Shown: positions 6,293 through 12,634 of the stretch, one piece after another
Numbering within the stretch: the stretch's first letter is position 1
Layout of the letters: each line of letters opens with the position of its first letter
Assembly: GCA_963796125.1 (NCBI GenBank)
Contig: CAWCKM010000029.1
Coordinates: 1 to 12,634, forward strand
Reading direction: 5' to 3'
DNA: 12,634 nucleotides
Source of the DNA: DASPRG01 sp963796125
GTDB lineage: Bacteria; Nitrospirota; Thermodesulfovibrionia; Thermodesulfovibrionales; SM23-35
The notes under the pieces: generated by a model
The model's input: the letters and a program-made list of their open reading frames with translations, nothing else
Database searches by the model: none
What the model was told of the DNA's origin: nothing
Position numbers and translations under genes: made by a program

Positions 6293-8376
6293 ATGCCTGA
6301 GAAGATTCCTGAAGATAAGAAGAAAGAAATAGAAAAGCTGGTCAGGGAACTCAATTACCATTGTTACCGTTATTATGTTCTGGATGCACCTGTTATATCT
6401 GATGATGAGTACGACAGGCTTTATGTTCACCTGAAAGAACTTGAAGAGAAGTATCATTACATCCTGCCTGATTCTCCTACCCAGCGAATAGGAGCGCCTC
6501 CTTTAGATAAGTTCCAGAAAGTGAGACATACTGAGCCGATGTTATCTCTTGATAATGCCTTTTCATATGACGAAATGAAGGAGTTCGATGAGAGGGTGAA
6601 GAGGTTCCTCAAATCAGAAGGGGATATTGAATATACCGTCGAACCAAAGTATGATGGTCTTGCCATCGAGCTCACATACAGAGACGGCTTTCTTTACCGG
6701 GCTTCTACGAGAGGCGATGGCTATGAAGGTGAAGATGTAACACAAAACATCAAGACTATCAAGTCAGTACCCTTAAAAATAGAAGATGCAGAGTTGCCTA
6801 AAGAGATTGACGTTCGCGGGGAAGTATACATGGATATTGATGAGTTTGAGAAACTGAATAAAGAGAGGGAACAAAAGGGCGAGACCATCTTTGCCAATCC
6901 ACGGAATGCTGCAGCAGGATCAGTAAGACAGCTTGATTCGTCGATTACGGCTACACGGCAACTACACCTTGCATGTTACGGAATAGGGTCTGTTAAGGGG
7001 AAGGAATTCAGGAATCAGTCAGAGTTCATCAAATGGCTTGAGAAGGCACGGTTTCCTGTTCCCGCAGTTGTAAAGATTGCAAGAGGAATCAGGGACGTTA
7101 TCAATATCATTGAAGAGATCGGGGGAAAAAGAGGTTCTTTCCCTTTTGAAACTGACGGGGCTGTCATAAAGGTGAATGACTTTACTTTACAGAAAGCCCT
7201 GGGTGTAAAGACAAGGGAACCACGCTGGGCTGTTGCCTACAAATTCCCTGCACATCAGGGTACCACGAGAATAAAAGAGATAATCCCAAGCGTTGGCAGA
7301 ACAGGTGTGATTACTCCTATTGCAATGCTCGAGCCGGTAAGGATTGGAGGGGTCACTGTGTCCCGTTCTACCCTGCATAACTGGGATGAGATGCAAAGGA
7401 AGGACATAAGGGTGGGAGATACGGTTGTTGTTGAACGGGCAGGGGAGGTCATACCTCATGTTGTAATGGTCATTAAAGAGAAAAGGACGGGAAAGGAGAA
7501 GTCTTTTCCCATTCCACATACATGTCCTGTATGTGGTTCAGGAGTTGTGAGGGAAGAAGGTGAGGTAGCTGTCAGGTGTATTGGCCTCAACTGTCCTGCC
7601 CAGGTTCAGGAAAGGATACGGCACTTTGCCTCACGGGGTGCGATGGACATCGAAGGACTCGGTGAGAAGAATGTGGAGTTGCTCTATGCAAAGGGACTCA
7701 TCAATCATTTTGTTGATGTCTATAAGCTGAAAAAGAGGACCTCCTCAGGCTTCCAAGGTTTGCTGAAAAGTCAGCACAGAATCTCATAGATGCAATCGAA
7801 AGGAGCAAGAAGACTACCCTTTCAAGATTTCTTTATGCCCTCGGTATCATACATGTTGGTGAGTATGCAGCAAAAATACTTGCCAAGCATTTTGAAAGGC
7901 TTGAGGATCTCTATCATGTGCGTCCGGAGAGGATTATGGAGGTAAGACAGATGGGTGAAAAGATTGCAGGGTCACTGTCTGATTTCTTTAATGATCCTGA
8001 AAATCTCAGAACCCTGAAAACACTTACATCACTTGGGTTTCATATAACGAATCCTGATTTCGAGACCGGAAAGGGAGATAAGAAACCGCTTGAAGGTCTC
8101 ACCTTCGTCATAACAGGTACATTACCAAGGCCGAGACAGGACGTGGAGGATATGATAGAGAGTCTCGGTGGTCATGCTGCCTCTTCTATTTCCAGAAGCA
8201 CAGATTATCTTGTTGCTGGAGAGGATCCCGGCTCCAAATTGCAGAAAGCAGAAGCACTCGGTGTCAAGACTATCTCTTATGATGAGCTATTGAAAATAAT
8301 AGGAGAAAGAGGAGCAGATAATGTTGTATATCTTAACTCATGCTTTACAATAACGCCTCTGCTGTCATTCCCGTGA
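6293..8376 (+). pseudogene. ligA: NAD-dependent DNA ligase LigA, interrupted by one frameshift
   Basis: Seals nicks during replication and repair, using NAD+. Domains in order: Ia and adenylation domain with active-site Lys119 in E-P-K-Y-D-G-L-A; OB domain; zinc finger Cys411, Cys414, Cys429, Cys434; helix-hairpin-helix region (M-D-I-E-G-L-G-E-K-N); C-terminal BRCT domain beginning K-P-L-E-G-L-T-F-V-I-T-G-T-L. The start at 6293 gives a normal N-terminus. The frame breaks at the A5 run 7730-7734: adding one A restores L-K-K-E-D-L-L-R-L-P-R-F-A-E-K-S-A and the frame runs to TGA 8374-8376. Length 2084 nt = 695 codons minus one base. The last 17 or so residues read into a palindromic repeat. LigA is essential in nearly all bacteria, so an error in the consensus sequence is the simplest explanation. 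Confidence 0.92.
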
Positions 8377-8429
8377 AAACGGGAATTTAGAATGAAGAAA
8401 ACTGGATTCTGGATCAAGCCGGAATGACA
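8363..8429 (-). repeat. TGTCATTC palindromic repeat, copy 2 (opposite orientation)
   Basis: Perfect 9-bp terminal inverted repeats TGTCATTCC (8363-8371) and GGAATGACA (8421-8429). The minus strand reads TGTCATTCCGGCTTG..CCAGAATCC, matching copies 1 and 3. It lies between the convergent ligA and patatin genes and overlaps the end of ligA. Confidence 0.7.
8368..8385 (+). terminator. GAAA-tetraloop hairpin at end of ligA
   Basis: TTCCCGT (8368-8374), loop GAAA, ACGGGAA (8379-8385): a perfect 7-bp stem closed by a GNRA-type loop, followed by TTTAG. The ligA stop TGA is inside it. It may stop transcription or protect the 3' end, but the T run is short, so the terminator call is tentative. Confidence 0.4.
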
Positions 8430-8471
8430 TTCTCATCTAAGTATATACGTCTCTTTGATTATTTCTACTTG

Positions 8472-9359
8472 TTACAACCTTCCTTCCTGCTGAAGCTTGC
8501 TGATAAGAGCATTGATTTCAGGGAGTGCACCAAGCGCAGCCTTTTCACCCTCGAGAACAGCTTCATGCCTTTTTGAAAAATCACCCGGCCCTATGTAACC
8601 GACTTTTGGACGTATAACAATATCTGCTTTTGTAAGCTGTAATGATGAGAGTTTGGAGTACATGATGCTTATTGATTGTAAAATTGTTTCTATTGTACTT
8701 TCAGGTGGTTTACCTCCAATATCTGCCGAGATGTCTACGACAATGACAATGTCGGCGCCAAGTCTTTTCGCTGCCTCTACTGCAACAGGGCTTACGACTC
8801 CGCCATCCACATAAATCCTGTCAGAGATTCTTACAGGGTTGAAGATGCCGGGTATTGAACAACTGGCCCTTACTGCAGTGCCCGTATTCCCTTTTCCAAA
8901 GACGACCTCATGACCATTCAGTAGGTCGGTTGCAACTGAGTAAAAGGGGATTCTCAAGTTCTCGATCGGAGTATTTTTCACTTTCTCATTGATGTATTCT
9001 TCGAGTTTTTCCCCTTTAATAAATCCATTGTCAGGAATGGTAATATCCAGAATGTCACCTTTCTCTATGGAAAAGGACATCTTTTGAAGCTGGAAGGCAT
9101 TATAACCATAAGCATAGAGGCTGCCAACAAAACTTCCGGCACTTGTGCCTACTATCATGTGAACCGGAATTTTATTTGACTCCAGGACCTTAAGTACCCC
9201 TATATGAGCGAATCCCTTCGATGCCCCGGCACCTAATACGATAGCGATTTTTGCCGGTTTTGGCGGAGGTTTTACTTCCTTTGGCGCACATGATGAGATA
9301 ATAAGCATTAAGAAAACAGCGACAACGCTGAATAATTTATTTATGATTGTTTTGTTCAT
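8472..9359 (-). CDS. Patatin-like phospholipase, lipoprotein (RssA-like)
   Basis: A 295-residue patatin-family serine hydrolase. Residues 1-23 are a lipoprotein signal ending I-S-S before Cys24, then a Pro/Lys-rich linker (27-37). The oxyanion loop reads G-A-G-A-S-K-G (43-49), the nucleophile elbow G-T-S-A-G at 71-75 contains Ser73, and the catalytic Asp is Asp185 in V-D-G-G. These give the Ser-Asp dyad. Patatin proteins of this type hydrolyse phospholipids or acyl esters; the substrate here is unknown. The lipid anchor places it outside the cytoplasm, probably on the inner leaflet of the outer membrane, unlike the cytoplasmic RssA of E. coli. AGGAGG lies 8 nt before ATG on the minus strand, so the start is certain. 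It converges on ligA and faces away from cobO. Confidence 0.9.
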   Translation of the reverse strand: MNKTIINKLFSVVAVFLMLIISSCAPKEVKPPPKPAKIAIVLGAGASKGFAHIGVLKVLESNKIPVHMIVGTSAGSFVGSLYAYGYNAFQLQKMSFSIEKGDILDITIPDNGFIKGEKLEEYINEKVKNTPIENLRIPFYSVATDLLNGHEVVFGKGNTGTAVRASCSIPGIFNPVRISDRIYVDGGVVSPVAVEAAKRLGADIVIVVDISADIGGKPPESTIETILQSISIMYSKLSSLQLTKADIVIRPKVGYIGPGDFSKRHEAVLEGEKAALGALPEINALISKLQQEGRL

Positions 9360-9427
9360 GGCCTCAACCTCCTGTTGTATTTTAAGCTATTACTAATAAG
9401 GTCATAAATATGAAGACATCGATTACA

Positions 9428-9502
9428 AAATCCCTCCTAACCTCCCTTTACCAAAGGGAGGAAATAAACCCCTCTTTGGCAAAGAGGGGCAAGGGGAGAT
9501 TT
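9428..9502. repeat. Double-hairpin (three-way-junction) intergenic element
   Basis: Two perfect hairpins: CCTCCCTTT (9441-9449), loop ACC, AAAGGGAGG (9453-9461); and CCCCTCTTT (9469-9477), loop GGC, AAAGAGGGG (9481-9489). They are enclosed by an outer imperfect stem 9428-9438 with 9492-9502. The whole could fold as a three-way junction on either strand. It resembles non-autonomous, MITE- or REP-like dispersed elements; only one copy is in this window. Confidence 0.6.
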
Positions 9503-9637
9503 TTCAATAATGACGCTTTACCTATGAACTCCTTAGTAAATATCATACACAAAAAATTTTCAGAAGGTATCTTTGAAGATAATGTTCAAAGGAGTTATTA
9601 TAGTGACGAAGGGGAAAAAATCTATGCTATTAATCTC

Positions 9638-9668
9638 TAAAGATCTTAAAAGCTATTTAAGATCTTTA
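9638..9668. repeat. Perfect 13-bp inverted repeat with 5-nt loop
   Basis: TAAAGATCTTAAA (9638-9650), loop AGCTA, TTTAAGATCTTTA (9656-9668). It lies 4 nt before the TGTCATTC repeat copy 3. It could be a hairpin in RNA or a protein-binding site; it is not followed by a T run. Confidence 0.55.
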
Positions 9669-9672
9669 ATTC

Positions 9673-9738
9673 TGTCATTCTGGCTTGCCCAGAATCTTTC
9701 TTCGCTTACAGAAGGATTCCCGACAAGCGGGAATGACA
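9673..9738 (+). repeat. TGTCATTC palindromic repeat, copy 3
   Basis: Outer inverted repeats TGTCATTCTGGCTTG and CAAGCGGGAATGACA pair at 13 of 15 positions, with a core AGAATC..GAAGGATTCCCGACAAG. It ends 21 nt before the chosen cobO start and supplies an in-frame ATG (9733) and a false N-terminal extension. Confidence 0.7.
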
Positions 9739-9759
9739 ATTATTGGAACAGAGTTCGCC

Positions 9760-10326
9760 ATGAATGAAGGGTCTCTTCAGAGGCTTGAACCAAAACAGCA
9801 AGTCGGTCTTATCGTTGTTCTGACAGGTCATGGGAAAGGGAAGACAACCTCGGCTCTGGGCATGGCACTGAGAGCAGCAGGGCACGACATGAAGGTGTGC
9901 ATAATTCATTTTATGAAGGGAGATATGTATGCCGGAGAGATCGATGGCATAAAAAAACTTGCACCAAATATTGAGCTTCATCTTACCGGTAAAGGGTTCT
10001 GCGGGATCTATGGTAACCCCTATCCGTTTGAAGAACACAGGACAAACGCCCAGGAAGCAATAAAGCTTGCAAAGGAAAAAATGTTTTCCGGGATTTTTGA
10101 CATATTGATCCTTGATGAGATTAACAATGCCCTAAAGCTAAAACTTGTTGACCTTCCCCAGGTGCTGGATTTGATAGAAAAAAAACCTCCGCTTATGCAT
10201 GTAATCCTGACAGGAAGGGATGCACCTCAAGAGATAATTGAAAGGGCCCATACAGTTTCGGAAGTAAGAGAGGTGAAGCATGCTTACAGACAGAAAATTG
10301 AGCCCCAGAAAGGAATTGATTATTAA
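9760..10326 (+). CDS. cobO: Corrinoid adenosyltransferase, CobA/CobO/BtuR type
   Basis: A 188-residue ATP:cob(I)alamin or cob(I)yrinic acid adenosyltransferase, which transfers the 5'-deoxyadenosyl group from ATP to reduced corrinoid to make the coenzyme B12 form. Visible: P-loop G-H-G-K-G-K-T-T at 23-30, G-M-A-L-R-A-A-G-H just after, H-F-M-K-G, and the Walker B-like I-L-D-E-I-N-N-A-L near 115-125, then V-I-L-T-G-R and a C-terminal ending close to G-I-D-Y. All are typical of the CobO/BtuR family, and the length is normal. The start at ATG 9760 is chosen because further upstream the frame runs through a palindromic repeat; the ribosome binding site is weak. No other cobalamin genes or B12 riboswitch are in the window, so it could serve either salvage or de novo synthesis. 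Confidence 0.9.
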   Translation: MNEGSLQRLEPKQQVGLIVVLTGHGKGKTTSALGMALRAAGHDMKVCIIHFMKGDMYAGEIDGIKKLAPNIELHLTGKGFCGIYGNPYPFEEHRTNAQEAIKLAKEKMFSGIFDILILDEINNALKLKLVDLPQVLDLIEKKPPLMHVILTGRDAPQEIIERAHTVSEVREVKHAYRQKIEPQKGIDY

Positions 10327-10353
10327 ATTCTTGAGAAGTTTGAGGTGACCTTT

Positions 10354-10620
10354 ATGGACAGGCAGGACATTGACATAAAAGAGATAAGAGAATTAGCAAA
10401 GAAATTTACTCCGGAAGAGATGGAGTCCTGTATAAAGCAACAACTTCAGGAAGGAACAAATATATGTGAGGTAACAGGACCTGCAGAATATGTAATAGGT
10501 GAACTGGCAAAGGCGCAGTTCGTTAAAGAATTAACGGAGAAAGGCATGTCTCTGACAGATGCAATCCGTGAACTTGCAAAAAGAATACGCCTTGTTCAAA
10601 ACGGGTTTAAAGAAGGATAG
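10354..10620 (+). CDS. Small uncharacterised helical protein downstream of cobO
   Basis: An 88-residue protein that I do not assign to a named family. It appears all-helical: residues 6-33 (I-D-I-K-E-I-R-E-L-A-K-K-F...I-K-Q-Q-L-Q-E-G) and 48-84 (V-I-G-E-L-A-K-A-Q-F-V-K-E-L...A-I-R-E-L-A-K-R-I-R), joined by N-I-C-E-V-T-G-P. Two Cys are present. The motif E-L-A-K occurs three times (once E-L-A-K-K). It starts 27 nt after cobO with GAGG at 10342-10345 as ribosome binding site, so it is probably in the same operon. A GTG at 10345 could extend it by three residues. It ends 4 nt from the stop of the convergent exporter gene. The regular codon pattern and good ribosome binding site make it a real gene. 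Confidence 0.7.
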   Translation: MDRQDIDIKEIRELAKKFTPEEMESCIKQQLQEGTNICEVTGPAEYVIGELAKAQFVKELTEKGMSLTDAIRELAKRIRLVQNGFKEG

Positions 10621-10624
10621 GATT

Positions 10625-11233
10625 TTATCTGTACAGATAGCCGATTCCGTTCTTCAGGAGCAGTAACCCGAAGAAGATCAAAAGCAATCCAAGGAATTTT
10701 ATTATCCTCTGATAATGTTTATTCTCGATAAACATTTTGCCCCGCTCTACTAAAGCAGCAAGGCATATTTTAGAGCCCACAATCCCGAACAGGAACGATG
10801 CAACAAATATAACCCTTTCTAAAAGGCCAACGTTAATAAGGATAGGGACGCCGATAAAAAACCAGAAAATATACGGATGAGGATTCAGCAGGTTTGTTAA
10901 GAGTCCCTTTTCAAAAGACTTTGATTTTACCTGTGATTGGTGAAGATGTACGCTGACTGTTTTTATATCTCTGTATCCGACGTAAAAAAGAAACGATGAA
11001 CCGATAAGGGATATTACTCCAAGGAGGAGATTGAGTTCCTTTATGTGCTTTAAAATAAACATGATAGCAAGAATCAGGGGGATATCAGTAAAAAGGGGGG
11101 CAAGAGAGACTTTGATGCCTTTTTTCATACCTCCCCGTATGGTCTCAGAAATCATGAGCGCCATGAGCGGGCCTGGTGACAGGCCGGCTGTTATACCCAG
11201 AGACAATCCAATTCCCAGATACTCTAACACCAT
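10625..11233 (-). CDS. LysE/RhtB family amino-acid exporter
   Basis: A 202-residue membrane protein with about six hydrophobic segments. The N-terminal motif G-L-S-P-G-P (residues 17-22) followed by a G-G-M-K-K-G loop, and N-P-H-P-Y-I-F-W-F in the middle (about 116-124), are typical of the LysE/RhtB translocator family, which exports amino acids or related small molecules. Length is normal for the family. The substrate cannot be told from the sequence. It stands alone on the minus strand, tail to tail with the small gene after cobO. A promoter fits at 11245-11272 and the Shine-Dalgarno sequence is weak. Confidence 0.85.
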   Translation of the reverse strand: MVLEYLGIGLSLGITAGLSPGPLMALMISETIRGGMKKGIKVSLAPLFTDIPLILAIMFILKHIKELNLLLGVISLIGSSFLFYVGYRDIKTVSVHLHQSQVKSKSFEKGLLTNLLNPHPYIFWFFIGVPILINVGLLERVIFVASFLFGIVGSKICLAALVERGKMFIENKHYQRIIKFLGLLLIFFGLLLLKNGIGYLYR

Positions 11234-11244
11234 AGTTTCTTAAG

Positions 11245-11272
11245 AATATAATTATTTACTGTTGTCTTACAA
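11245..11272 (-). promoter_or_regulatory. Promoter for the LysE-type exporter
   Basis: Minus strand: TTGTAA (11267-11272), 16-nt spacer, TATATT (11245-11250), 11 nt before the ATG at 11233. A leader of only about 4-5 nt is expected. Confidence 0.4.
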
Positions 11273-11332
11273 ATGGTGCAAGACAAGGTAGTGTAAACTT
11301 CTCTGTGTAAAATCTTGAAGTGCAAAAGACAA

Positions 11333-11391
11333 GGGTGTATTCTCCATTGTCTACCAAACAATACCCATAAAAGGGAAGGAGGGATACACCC
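11333..11391 (+). promoter_or_regulatory. Hairpin that covers the transposase ribosome binding site
   Basis: GGGTGTATTCTCC (11333-11345) can pair with GGAGGGATACACCC (11378-11391): eight perfect pairs next to the start codon, one G-U pair, one bulged G, four more pairs. The ribosome binding site AAGGAGGG (11376-11383) lies mostly inside the right arm and the ATG follows directly. Confidence 0.5.
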
Positions 11392-12585
11392 ATGCCGTTA
11401 AAGGAACTAACTCAGTTAAAAGTAGCAGATTTACTAAGAGAATACAAGCAGAGTTTCAGGGATTATTGGGAAGCGCATGATCAAGCGGTAAAGGAATTCA
11501 GGAGGAAACATATAGAGATAATATTGGAAGTAGAGCGTACACAGATAATAAGCTGCAGAGCGCATGAACGAACTACGAAGCGGAAGGATTATAAAAATGG
11601 GTATTGGAAGAGGTGGATCACTCTGAAGGATGGTCGCGTAGAGATAAAGATGCCGAGGATACGGGGTGGAGGTTATGACAGCGGTATCATACCGAGATAT
11701 CAGCAGAGGATGAATGAAGTAGATACAGCCTGCTGAAGATATTCTTATATGGGGCATCGACCCGGCTCACGGGAGAGGCATTACGGCCATTGCTGGGGGA
11801 AGGTATCAGTGCGCAAACCATATCGAATATTGCGAAGAGTCTTGATGGAGAAGTAAAGAGATATCATAACCGGAAGATTGAAGATAAGTATCTCTATCTG
11901 TTCCTCGATGGAATCGTATTAAAGAAGAAGACAGGATTTGGAACGAAGAAGAAGGTAGTGCTTGTCGCTTATGGGATAAGTGTTCATGGCAAGAGGGAGC
12001 TGATAGATTTTATGGTGACAAAACATGAGAGTGCAAGGAGATGGGAAGGTTTTCTGAATAATCTTTATAATCGTGGACTCATTGGCGAATCTCCAGGTCT
12101 CATAGTAACAGATGGCAATGCCGGGCTTGAGAATGCTGTTGAGAACATTTATCCATATGTAAAGAGGCAGAGATGCTGGGCTCACAAATTAAGAAATGTA
12201 TCAAATTATCTGAAGAAGAGAGATCAGGACAAGTGCATAAAAAGAGGCCAGGGCTATATACAATGCCAAGAACCGGAAAGAAGCAGTAAAAGCATATCAT
12301 GAATGGGCAAGGGGATGGAGAACCGTAGCTCCGAGGGCAGTACAGTGTATTGAGAAGGATTTGGAAGAATTACTCAATTTCTACTATTGTCCTAAAGAGA
12401 TATGGGTGAAGGTAGGAACAACGAACGTAATAGAGAGGGCGTTCAGGGAGGTGCGGAGAAGAACACGACCCATGAGTTGTTTTAACAACATTCGGAGTAT
12501 TGAGAGGATTGTATATGCTGTCTTAAGTCATTTAAATGATCAATGGAGAGTGAAAATCCTAAAAGAATTTAGACAAAAGAATTGA
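11392..12585 (+). pseudogene. IS256/Mutator-family transposase with two compensating frameshifts
   Basis: A DDE transposase that would be 397 residues if the frame were restored (1194 nt). Catalytic residues: Asp at 11907 in F-L-D-G, Asp at 12111 in V-T-D-G-N-A-G, and Glu at 12433 in T-T-N-V-I-E-R-A-F-R-E-V-R-R-R-T-R-P-M; the C-W-A-H-K-L-R-N-V motif lies between. All fit the IS256 pattern. Break 1 is at about 11731: one base is missing, so frame 1 ends at TGA 11734-11736 while D-T-A-L-L-K-I-F-L-Y-G continues in another frame. Break 2 is at the A5 run 12239-12243, where one A too many moves the frame back to the original one; E-A-R-A-I-Y-N-A-K-N-R follows. As given it cannot make an active enzyme, but all catalytic residues are kept, so the breaks are recent or artefactual. 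Confidence 0.88.
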
Positions 12586-12605
12586 CATTACCCAGAGCAA
12601 ACCTT

Positions 12606-12614
12606 TGCTATAAT
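12606..12614 (+). promoter_or_regulatory. Extended -10 promoter reading out of the IS into the next region
   Basis: TGCTATAAT is a perfect extended -10, identical to the one before amzA. A perfect TTGACA (12582-12587) lies in the IS right end, but at 21 nt, which is longer than the optimal 17. A 7-bp inverted repeat AATTTCC-TAT-GGAAATT (12612-12628) covers the start region. The gene it would drive is outside the window. Confidence 0.45.
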
Positions 12615-12634
12615 TTCCTATGGAAATTTATCCT

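Larger units (their letters stand above)
9360..9759. other. 400-bp gene-free stretch with three palindromic elements
   Basis: Holds the upstream region of the patatin gene (minus strand, possible -10 TAAAAT at about 9379-9384), a double-hairpin element (9428-9502), an AT-rich 13-bp hairpin (9638-9668) and a TGTCATTC repeat (9673-9738). Short open frames cross it, but they read through the palindromes and show no recognisable domain. I saw no cobalamin riboswitch ahead of cobO. Confidence 0.6.
11301..12597 (+). mobile_element. IS256-family insertion sequence
   Basis: Contains an IS256/Mutator-type transposase. Putative imperfect terminal inverted repeats are CTCTGTGTAAAATC (11301-11314) and GACATTACCCAGAG (12584-12597), which pair at 11 of 14 positions; the right one overlaps the transposase stop codon. 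Flanking bases GTAAACTT (11293-11300) and CAAACCTT (12598-12605) could be a worn 8-bp target duplication. The exact ends are tentative and may reach a few bases further out (GTAAAC / GCAAAG). Confidence 0.65.

Noticed and set aside
9410..9640. Open frame through the double-hairpin element
   Set aside because: Its sequence is mostly the palindromes; no ribosome binding site or family match.
9360..9759. Cobalamin riboswitch before cobO
   Set aside because: I looked for a B12-box-like sequence and did not see one.
9573..9767. Small open frame with AAGGAG ahead of a GTG at 9603
   Set aside because: It runs through the 13-bp hairpin and the TGTCATTC repeat and shows no domain; probably chance or a remnant.
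1..12634. CRISPR array, tRNA or rRNA genes, phage or toxin-antitoxin modules
   Set aside because: No regular spacer repeats, tRNA cloverleaf or rRNA-like stretches, and no recognisable phage or toxin genes were seen.

Overview
This window looks like chromosomal sequence from an anaerobic or microaerophilic Gram-negative bacterium of moderate GC. It encodes outer-membrane lipoproteins, a porin-like protein, a NAD-type malic enzyme with an ACT domain, a CooT-type nickel protein, a bacterial archaemetzincin and a corrinoid adenosyltransferase. Together with the many small intergenic palindromes, this points towards Nitrospirota (Thermodesulfovibrio-like) or Desulfobacterota. That placement is inferred from gene content only.

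Layout. 1-2100: a small DUF2934 protein (+) converges on an ACT-malic enzyme (-). The malic enzyme gene is bracketed on both sides by inverted arrays of an 8-bp unit. 2079-2691: an overlapping pair, DUF3842 and CooT (+), with its own promoter. 2701-3229: an archaemetzincin (-) split by one extra base. 3363-6093: a run of + genes, comprising an Slp-type lipoprotein with a Tyr/Pro/Trp tail, a porin-like beta-barrel (frameshifted), a YtkA-like lipoprotein and a PncC/CinA-C amidase (two compensating frameshifts). 6293-8376: NAD-dependent DNA ligase LigA with one frameshift. 8472-9359: a lipoprotein patatin (-). 9360-9759: a 400-bp gene-free stretch full of palindromes. 9760-10620: CobO-type adenosyltransferase followed by a small conserved-looking helical protein. 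10625-11233: a LysE-type exporter (-). 11301-12597: an IS256-family insertion sequence whose transposase has two compensating frameshifts.

No single pathway unites the genes; this is mostly a housekeeping and envelope neighbourhood. I did not find a clear new defence or metabolic system. What stands out is: (1) seven single-base frame disruptions in five otherwise well conserved genes, including ligA, several at homopolymers, which suggests consensus-sequence error; (2) leaderless-type promoters for the divergent malic enzyme and DUF3842 genes; (3) operator-like inverted repeats inside two promoters; (4) four kinds of dispersed or palindromic intergenic element; and (5) an IS with a hairpin that hides its own ribosome binding site.
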